The position numbers and the translations under genes were made by a program. Positions 1 through 5,410 of a DNA stretch of 13,652 nt are shown here, piece by piece. The DNA is from Pectinatus sp. (GTDB lineage: Bacteria > Bacillota > Negativicutes > Selenomonadales > Selenomonadaceae): the NCBI GenBank assembly GCA_020025135.1, contig JAHHSQ010000034.1, positions 1 to 13,652 of the forward strand. The letters are read 5' to 3'. The notes under the pieces are model-generated. The model searched no databases and was not told where the DNA came from. It worked only from the letters and a program-made list of their open reading frames with translations. Numbering within the stretch: position 1 is the first letter of the stretch; each line of letters begins with the position of its first letter.

Positions 1-310
1 TCAATATATAAAAATTAATAATATTGTTAAGCTTGAAAAGAAGGTACAACACATATACAGAAAATTTGCTAATATAAGAAACAATCATCAAAAATTTGTG
101 GTTGCTGTGGGGCAATTAAGAAAGATTTAAAACTAAAAGATAGAGTATATAAATGTAATTGTGGGCTAACTACTGATAGAGATTTAAATGCAAGTGTTAA
201 TCTAGCGAAATATAAATTAGCATAATATCATTAAAAAAAGATAATGCTAATATGTAGGACACGTTGTATCCGAATTTAAGCTCTTGGAGAATTATATCAA
301 ACAAAAGTAG
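1..310 (+). pseudogene. tnpB: Decayed IS200/IS605-family TnpB, C-terminal remnant
   Basis: Pieces of a TnpB protein are readable but in different frames. Frame 2 (from base 2 to about 94) reads like the TnpB segment that ends in an I-R-N-N-H-Q-K motif. Frame 1 (97-225) gives the zinc ribbon and final RuvC motif: CGCCG, then CNCG, then DRDLNASVNLAK, ending in TAA at 223-225. A further in-frame tail resembling VGHVVSEFKLLENY lies at 254-307 and stops at 308-310. The stretch that normally separates the helical segment from the zinc ribbon, holding the second RuvC carboxylate, is missing. The gene is therefore internally deleted and frame-broken as well as cut by the window edge. It cannot make an active nuclease. 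Assignment to the family is firm; the boundaries of the element are not visible. Confidence 0.8.
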
Positions 311-397
311 ATATTTAATATTGAAATTGGGCTTGTAGAACAGAGAAACAAACAATAATTATATATTTTTATAGATTATTGGCAACGGAAAATTGTC

Positions 398-1042
398 ATG
401 CTAGATAAATATCTCAAGATGTTTCATTTCACCTTCTACTTGCGGAGAATGCACTCACTGTGTGGGTTAGTATTGCTCGGCTTGTTTTTACTGGAACATC
501 TTTTTACCAATTCTACTGTTTTAGTGAGTGCACGTGTCTTTAATGAAGCGGTGGCGCGCTTGGCTGCAATTCCTTATCCTATTTTCCTTTTTTTGGAAAT
601 ATTTTTCATCGCTTTGCCATTTCTCTTTCATATCGTCTATGGTTTGTACATAATTTGGCAAGCTAAAAATAACGCTTGGCATTACCGATATGTCAATAAT
701 TGGCAGTTTTTATTGCAGCGTTATACGGCTGTTTTTTTGGTCTTTTTTTTATTTTTACATATTGGTTATTTGCGTATCTATTTAAAGGATATATTGGGAT
801 TACCGATAAATTTTGCTTTATTACAGCATCTGTTGCATAATCCATTTTGGTTTATTCTCTATTTTCTGGGCATGGTAGCAGCGATATTTCATCTGTGTAA
901 TGGTGTCACCACTTTTTGCATGACTTGGGGTATTGCCAAGGGAAGACGGATTCAAAAAGTCATTAATGCCGTCATGATGTTGGGAGCTGTCTTACTCTCG
1001 GGATTAACGGCTGCTTTTATGGCTGTGTATATATTATCATAA
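398..1042 (+). CDS. sdhC: Succinate dehydrogenase / fumarate reductase cytochrome b subunit (b558 type)
   Basis: This is the membrane anchor that binds two haems and exchanges electrons with menaquinone. The 214-residue length is normal for the Bacillus/Wolinella-type subunit. It has five hydrophobic helices, at about residues 20-36, 60-88, 107-128, 150-172 and 187-213. Four histidines sit at positions expected for the axial ligands of two b haems: H34, H78, H121 and H165, spaced 44, 43 and 44 residues apart. The family motif RRMHS (16-20) precedes helix 1, and NW followed by QR (101-108) precedes helix 3. The ATG at 398 has only a weak upstream GGA and no strong Shine-Dalgarno. The gene begins about 90 bp after the decayed tnpB, so its original promoter region may have been altered. 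sdhA follows after an unusually long 190-bp gap. Confidence 0.93.
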   Translation: MLDKYLKMFHFTFYLRRMHSLCGLVLLGLFLLEHLFTNSTVLVSARVFNEAVARLAAIPYPIFLFLEIFFIALPFLFHIVYGLYIIWQAKNNAWHYRYVNNWQFLLQRYTAVFLVFFLFLHIGYLRIYLKDILGLPINFALLQHLLHNPFWFILYFLGMVAAIFHLCNGVTTFCMTWGIAKGRRIQKVINAVMMLGAVLLSGLTAAFMAVYILS

Positions 1043-1232
1043 ATAAAGTAGAGATAAATTTTAGTGCATTTGATTGTAGCGGTGGCAGAGGTGCTTCAAT
1101 CGGGAATTTTGCCTAAGAAAGGTGGTAATATGCCATAACTTCTGCCGATGTGAGAAACAAGTGTCATTTATAGGGTAAAAAAATTTTATGTGTTGATAAT
1201 TTGTTTTTGACATTTTATATGGCAGTAGATAA
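1043..1232. other. Unusually long sdhC-sdhA intergenic region
   Basis: This 190-bp gap lies inside what is normally a tightly packed operon. It contains a good Shine-Dalgarno-like GAAAGGTGG followed by ATG (about 1119-1134), but that reading frame is ATG CCA TAA and closes at once. A second ATG at 1219 reads MAVDN and then stops one frame away from the sdhA start. TTGATA at 1193-1198 and TATATG at 1216-1221 are 17 bp apart and could be a weak promoter, although it would leave almost no leader. TGCCATA and its complement TATGGCA flank the inner about 100 bp. No gene or structured RNA family was recognised here. Confidence 0.4.
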
Positions 1233-2975
1233 TTGAGTAAAGAGCGAATTGTCGTCGTTGGCGGGGGCCTATCTGGTTTAATGGCCACTATTAAAATTTG
1301 TGAAGCTGGCGAAAAAGTAGATTTATTTTCCTATTGTTCGGTGAAGAGGTCACATTCCCTTTGCGCGCAAGGGGGAATGAATGCCTGTATGGATAGCAAG
1401 GGCGAGGGGGATACCGTTTTTGACCACATTAATGATACGATTTATGGCGGTGATTTTTTAGCAGACCAAGAAGCGGTGCGCGGGATGTGTGAAGCTGCTC
1501 CTAAATTGGTGAAAATTTTTGAACGGATGGGAGTCCCTTTCACGCGCACTGTTGAAGGCAATTTAGATTTGCGTAATTTTGGTGGGCAAAAGCATAAACG
1601 CTCTGTCTTTGCCGGTTCTACCACCGGTCAACAGCTTTTATATGCCCTCGATGAGCAGGTGCGCCGTTTAGAAGTACAAGGATTGGTTACTAAATACGAG
1701 GGGTGGGAATTTTTACATATCGTTAAAAATAGCCAAGGTATCTGTCGCGGTATCGTCGCACAGAATATGCAAACAATGGAAATACAAGCTTTTTCCGCAG
1801 GTGCGGTCATTTTGGCTACTGGTGGTCCGGGCATGGTTTTTGGTCGGTCGACGGCATCGGTAATTTGTAATGGTGCGGCCGTTTCCGCCGTCTATCAACA
1901 AGGGGCAGAGTTGGGCAATGTGGAATTTATTCAAATACATCCTACGGCCATTCCAGGTGTTGACAAAAACCGTCTTATATCAGAGGCCTGTCGGGGAGAA
2001 GGTGGGCGCATTTGGACTTATAAAGATGGTAAAAAATGGTATTTTTTGGAAGAAAAATATCCTGCTTATGGCAATTTAGTGCCACGCGATATTGCAGCAC
2101 GCGAAATATACAAGGTTTGTGTTGAGGATGGTTTAGGGATTGATGGGAAAAATGCAGTTTATCTCGATTTGACGGAAATATCTCCTGCCGTTTTGGAGCA
2201 CAAATTGGGTGGAATTATTGAAATATATTCTGAATTTACAGGTGAAGACCCACGTCAAGTACCGATGCGTATTTTCCCATCTGTACATTATTCGATGGGC
2301 GGATTGTGGGTAGATTTAACGCATCACACTAGTATACCAGGTCTTTTTGCCTCGGGAGAGTGTGATTATCAATACCACGGTGCTAATCGCTTAGGAGCTA
2401 ATTCCCTCTTGTCAGCGGTGTATTCAGGGACGATTTCAGGACCAGAGGCAGTTAAGTGGGTGCATTCTAAAGAATGTGGAGAAGCTCTAAGTAAAGAGGA
2501 GTTGGTACAAGCCGTAGAGCGAGAAAATCAAGAATATCGAGAAATTTTGGGCTTGAATGGTCGCATCAATGTATACCAGTTGCATCGTGATTTAGGCGAG
2601 GTGATGACGCGTTATTGTACGATTATTCGCCATAATGACCAATTACAGCACTGCTTAAAGGAATTACATATTTTGCAAGAAAAGTGGCAACAAATTGGTA
2701 TTATGGATAGAAGCAGTTGGAGTAATCAAGAAGTCTTTGCTATTAGGCAGTTAAAAAATATGATAATTTATGCTTTAGCGATTGCTAGGGCTGCTTTAGA
2801 GCGTAATGAAAGTCGCGGTGCACACTATAAACCAGAATATCCATACCGCGATGATGAACATTATTTAAAAACGACCATTGCCGTTTTTAATGCGCAAACA
2901 CAAGAACCAGATATCAGTTATCGGGAATTTAATTGTTCCTTGATAAAACCTCGTCCACGTCGTTACGATATCTAA
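1233..2975 (+). CDS. sdhA: Succinate dehydrogenase / fumarate reductase flavoprotein subunit
   Basis: This is the catalytic FAD subunit that interconverts succinate and fumarate. At 580 residues it matches the Bacillus-type family. An FAD dinucleotide fold, VVVGGGLSGL, starts at residue 7. The flavinylation motif RSHSLCAQGG carries H41 for covalent FAD attachment. The substrate region includes IHPTAIP, EACRGEGGR and PRDIAAREI, the last containing the catalytic arginine. SVHYSMGG and GECDYQYHGANRLGANSL complete the FAD and dicarboxylate sites. The C-terminus, PRPRRYDI, is typical. The start is TTG at 1233, placed directly after a TAA in the same frame. It gives the expected MSKERIVVVGGG beginning but lacks a clear Shine-Dalgarno, so initiation here is unusual. 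The stop codon overlaps the strong ribosome binding site of sdhB. The sequence alone does not show the direction of catalysis in vivo. Confidence 0.94.
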   Translation: MSKERIVVVGGGLSGLMATIKICEAGEKVDLFSYCSVKRSHSLCAQGGMNACMDSKGEGDTVFDHINDTIYGGDFLADQEAVRGMCEAAPKLVKIFERMGVPFTRTVEGNLDLRNFGGQKHKRSVFAGSTTGQQLLYALDEQVRRLEVQGLVTKYEGWEFLHIVKNSQGICRGIVAQNMQTMEIQAFSAGAVILATGGPGMVFGRSTASVICNGAAVSAVYQQGAELGNVEFIQIHPTAIPGVDKNRLISEACRGEGGRIWTYKDGKKWYFLEEKYPAYGNLVPRDIAAREIYKVCVEDGLGIDGKNAVYLDLTEISPAVLEHKLGGIIEIYSEFTGEDPRQVPMRIFPSVHYSMGGLWVDLTHHTSIPGLFASGECDYQYHGANRLGANSLLSAVYSGTISGPEAVKWVHSKECGEALSKEELVQAVERENQEYREILGLNGRINVYQLHRDLGEVMTRYCTIIRHNDQLQHCLKELHILQEKWQQIGIMDRSSWSNQEVFAIRQLKNMIIYALAIARAALERNESRGAHYKPEYPYRDDEHYLKTTIAVFNAQTQEPDISYREFNCSLIKPRPRRYDI

Positions 2976-2990
2976 GGAGGGTAAAAAATG
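2974..2990 (+). promoter_or_regulatory. sdhB ribosome binding site and true start codon
   Basis: AAGGAGG at 2974-2980 overlaps the sdhA stop codon and stands 7 nt before ATG at 2988. The seven full codons and two bases that follow are the first exon of sdhB. This strong site supports a start at 2988. The GTG at 3413 lies inside the intron and has no such site. Confidence 0.85.
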
Positions 2991-4153
2991 GGCAAAATGG
3001 TACATTTTATTAACGTGATACTTTGCGGAGTATTTCAATAGCGATAGTAAACATATAGGGAAACTTGTATGCAGGACATTTTGTCATATTGTTGGATTGA
3101 AAGGAAATTGAATTGCTGGAAAACCGTAAAGCTAATTAGACAACAACGTTATTTTGAAAGAAAAATAAGCGTGAGTGTGGCGAAAGCAAAAAAATTGATT
3201 AGATAGTGCATGGTTAAATCCTAAACATCAGTAAATCGGCAATCAGCAACTAAGTCCCGAAGAGGGGAAAGCTCAACGACTATTCCGAAAGGAAGTACAT
3301 ACAAGCGTGTGGAAGTGGTTTCCCCCCAGCACGTCGGGGGAAGAGATAGTCTGTACTGGCGAGAAATCGTGAGAAGTTCTCAAGAGAACTGCGGGGAAAG
3401 TGGCGTTTCCTTGTGAACGAAAATAGTATTGAAAGACAAGATATGCCAGAGAGCAAACCGTATCGAGAAGAATTTTTAGTGCCTTACACTCCGTCACTTA
3501 ATGTGGTAGGAGCTTTGCAGGAAATTCAGAAAAATCCAGTGACGAAAAGTGGAAAACGCACTACGCCGGTAGTTTGGGAATGTAATTGTTTAGAAAAGGT
3601 ATGTGGTGCTTGTACTATGGTTATAAATGGTCGTGTGCAACAGGCATGTGCCGCATTGGTTAAAAATCTAAAAGAACCAATTCATTTGGCACCAGCACGT
3701 ACTTTTCCTGTTATTCGAGATTTGATGGTAGACCGTTCAAGAATGTTTGATAGTTTGAAAAAAATTCATGGTTGGGTAGATATTGAGGGGAGTTGGGATA
3801 ATAAATCAACCTATCCACCGCGTAATCCGCAGGAAGTAGATATTGCCTATGAAATAGCACGGTGTATGACTTGTGGTTGCTGTTTAGAGGCTTGCCCTAA
3901 TGTAGGACCACGCTCCGATTTTATGGGACCGGCACCGATAGTGCAGGCTTATCTTTTTAACAACAATCCTTTGGGCAAATTTGCTGCTTCTGATAGGTTG
4001 AATGTGCTCATGGAAAAGGGTGGTATTACCAGTTGCGGAAATAGTCAAAATTGTGTTGAGGTCTGTCCGAAAAATATAAAATTGACAACTTATTTGGCAC
4101 AGCTGAATCGCGATGTCAATAAGCAAGCGTTAAAAAATATCTTTGATAAATAA
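2988..4153 (+). CDS. sdhB: Succinate dehydrogenase / fumarate reductase iron-sulfur subunit, split by a group I intron
   Basis: This subunit carries electrons between the FAD of SdhA and the haems of SdhC. The coding sequence is in two exons, 2988-3010 and 3427-4153. Together they make 750 nt, or 249 residues. The joined start reads MGKMVHFI-IERQDMPESKPY and aligns without gaps to the Bacillus pattern KTIRFIITRQD. A [2Fe-2S] site uses the cysteines of CLEKVCGAC plus a fourth in QQAC, at residues 62, 67, 70 and 82 of the spliced product. The [4Fe-4S] and [3Fe-4S] ligands are in CMTCGCCLEACP (154, 157, 160, 164) and CGNSQNCVEVCP (211, 217, 221). Without splicing, the frame from 2988 closes at 3039-3041 after 17 codons. 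The alternative GTG start at 3413 would give an N-terminus unlike the family. The exon model is strongly supported by both protein alignment and intron structure. Confidence 0.92.
3011..3426 (+). ncRNA. Group I intron (IA-like) in sdhB, no ORF
   Basis: This is a self-splicing ribozyme type, 416 nt long, with no endonuclease gene. The core pairings are visible. P4 is TTGCTG (3113-3118) with CAGCAA (3244-3249). P5 is CCG (3125-3127) with CGG (3237-3239). P6 lies around 3250-3273. P7 is GACTA (3278-3282) with TAGTC (3347-3351). P8 is a hairpin at 3320-3342. P9 is AGTTCT/AGAACT (3375-3390), with another hairpin at 3395-3410. Small hairpins after the first P7 strand suggest P7.1/P7.2, typical of subgroup IA. 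The internal guide GATAGTAAA (3043-3051) pairs its GTAAA with exon end TTTAT as P1, placing the required U-G pair at U3010 and G3047. Its GATA pairs with exon 2 TATT as P10. The last intron base is G3426. The P1 loop holds a further hairpin, ATACT/AGTAT (3018-3033). Confidence 0.92.
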
Positions 4154-4163
4154 AAATGGTTGT

Positions 4164-4200
4164 AAAAAAGGGAATGTATTTTCATACATTCCCTTTTTTT
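4164..4200. terminator. Bidirectional terminator between sdhB and ruvX
   Basis: A perfect stem GGGAATGTAT (4170-4179) pairs with ATACATTCCC (4184-4193) around a TTTC loop. It is flanked by six A on the left and seven T on the right, giving a U-tract on either strand. It lies directly after the sdhB stop and directly at the end of the convergent ruvX gene, so it can end both transcripts. Confidence 0.9.
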
Positions 4201-5090
4201 TATAATTTGTGTGGATTGCTATCTAAATATCCTTGCAAGATAAAGACAGCAGCCATTTTATCAATAATTTTCCGCCTTTTGCCACGGCTAACATCGGCAG
4301 CAATCAGATATTTTTCTGCTGCGACGGTGGAGAGGCGTTCATCCCAAAAGACAATTTCTGGCGGAGAAATTGTCTCTAGAGAATGAGCGAAATCGCGAAT
4401 AATATCGCACCGCTCTCCTTCTGTGCCATTCATATTTTTAGGCAAACCGATGACAATTTTATCCACCTCATAATCTTTGATGAGGGTTGCTAGTTCTTGC
4501 AAATCAATTGTTAAATCGTCGTGACGACGAATGGTTTTTATACCTTGGGCGGTAAAACGCAAGGCGTCGCTGATAGCGACGCCGATGGTCTTATCGCCGA
4601 CATCTAAGCCGAGTTGTTCGCGTTAGAGTGCAATTTCTGACGCAGTCTTACCGAATTCTTCGGCAGACCTCTGACTCTTTCGAGCCAGTGCAGACTATGT
4701 CTTCACCCTGCTTAGGCAGGGGCAGTATTTTTCTTCCGCCCTTCGCTTGCGGTTTTACTCTCCCTCGAGGAGATAGTCGTTGAAGGTATCCCATACCTAT
4801 AGTTGATAGGTTTAGGGCTTTCCCTGCTAAACACCCATTTTGAGCACTTAGGACGATTTAGAAGGCGTGTTGCCCAAAATCGCTTGTATTGCACCATATG
4901 CCATCCTTACGTTTTTTTCGTTTTCACACCATTCAGTTTGCTTTTTCAAGCTCCTGTTTCGGGGTAAGGCTTTAGGGATTCAAAGCAATTAACACTGCGT
5001 TTACACCTCTTGCGAGATGTAAAGGGCATCTACTTGGGCACCACATTTTTTGTGCGCTGGTGCAGTAGTCTTGTTACCCATTGTGCGCAT
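4200..5090 (-). CDS. ruvX: Holliday-junction-resolvase-like protein RuvX/YqgF, split by a group I intron
   Basis: RuvX is a small RNase-H-fold protein implicated in 16S rRNA 5' processing or junction resolution. The gene has a short first exon (5090-5077, ATG CGC ACA ATG GG) and a second exon (4608-4200). Together they make 423 nt, or 140 residues, the usual family length. The joined start reads MRTMG-LDVGDKTIGVAISD and matches the family N-terminus with its first catalytic aspartate in LDVG. Later motifs are VIGLPKNMNGTEG and FWDERLSTVAAE, ending in ILQGYLDS. ATG 5090 follows the ireB stop by 1 nt, and AAGGAA at the end of ireB may serve as Shine-Dalgarno. Without splicing the frame ends after 29 codons. 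The junction is fixed by the protein frame to within a base; see the separate finding on its splice-site conflict. Confidence 0.85.
4609..5076 (-). ncRNA. Group I intron (IA-like) in ruvX, no ORF
   Basis: Read on the minus strand, this 468-nt insert has the group I signature motifs. The R-like element CTTCAACGACTATC contains P7 strand GACTAT (4778-4773). The S-like element GAAGACATAGTCTG contains ATAGTC (4698-4693). Between them are a TCTCC/GGGAGA hairpin (P7.1-like) and a P8 hairpin, CCCTGC/GCAGGG (4721-4706). A P2 hairpin at 5023-5000 has a 10-bp stem closed by a GCAA tetraloop. The guide GCCCA (5039-5035) pairs with exon end TGGGT, and the loop of P1 holds CACCA/TGGTG. A downstream CCGAA/TTCGG hairpin fits the P9 region. 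The start TAAC and a GAAC-AA stretch near the end resemble those of the sdhB intron. No endonuclease ORF is present. P3 and P4 were not resolved confidently by eye. Confidence 0.85.
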
Positions 5091-5091
5091 A

Positions 5092-5352
5092 TTAGAGTTC
5101 CTTGTTATTTTCTAAATAAAATTTTATTAATTCGGCTAAAAGCTCATCACGTTCAATACTGCGAATTTTACTGCGTGCTTCTTTATAAGAGGTAATATAG
5201 GCAGGGTCTCCCGATAAAAGATAGCCGACGAATTGATTTATCGGGTCATAACCTTTTTCGCGCATTGCCAAACAGGTTTCCTTGATTGCCTTGGCAGCTT
5301 TATTTTCCTCACTGCCAAATTTGAACATCATAGTTTCTTCTATATTAGCCAT
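5092..5352 (-). CDS. ireB: IreB family regulatory protein (UPF0297)
   Basis: This 86-residue soluble protein matches the small UPF0297/IreB family, found next to alaS and ruvX in many Firmicutes. Recognisable pieces are ETMMFKFG near the N-terminus, the CLAMREKGYDPINQFVGYLLSGDPAYITSY core in segments from residue 28, and a charged C-terminal helix. In Enterococcus the family member is phosphorylated by a membrane Ser/Thr kinase and negatively affects cephalosporin resistance. Whether it works that way here is unknown. The sequence T-M near the N-terminus is where phosphorylated threonines occur in IreB. It sits 58 bp after alaS, and its stop is 1 nt before ruvX. Its Shine-Dalgarno lies 26 nt before the ATG, with a hairpin in between. 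Confidence 0.9.
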   Translation of the reverse strand: MANIEETMMFKFGSEENKAAKAIKETCLAMREKGYDPINQFVGYLLSGDPAYITSYKEARSKIRSIERDELLAELIKFYLENNKEL

Positions 5353-5384
5353 TTTTTCCGTTTCCTAGAGAAACGACACCTCCT
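5353..5384 (-). promoter_or_regulatory. ireB ribosome binding site with intervening hairpin
   Basis: On the minus strand AGGAGG (5384-5379) is 26 nt from the ireB ATG (5352), too far for normal use. A perfect 6-bp hairpin, CGTTTC/GAAACG (5375-5359) with a 5-nt loop, fills 17 nt of that gap. If it folds, the effective spacing is about 9 nt, which is ideal. The folding is an inference from the sequence. Confidence 0.5.
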
Positions 5385-5410
5385 TTTTCTGCGCAGTTAG
5401 AGTTTTATTG

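Noticed and set aside
1043..1232. A third group I intron between sdhC and sdhA
   Set aside because: No CAACGACTA-type R motif or matching TAGTC-type S motif is present, and the gap lies between genes.
3413..3430. GTG start for sdhB giving MNENSIERQD
   Set aside because: The GTG lies in the 3' part of the group I intron, has no Shine-Dalgarno and gives an N-terminus lacking the family's first beta strand, while 2988 with AAGGAGG plus splicing restores it.
4200..4562. Short ruvX beginning at ATG 4562
   Set aside because: The frame upstream of this ATG encodes the conserved LDVGDKTIGVAISDAL region including a catalytic aspartate, so the ATG is internal to exon 2.
4712..4897. 61-codon minus-strand frame inside the ruvX intron
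   Set aside because: It overlaps the P7, P8 and P6 structures, resembles no homing endonuclease and is explained by the ribozyme sequence.
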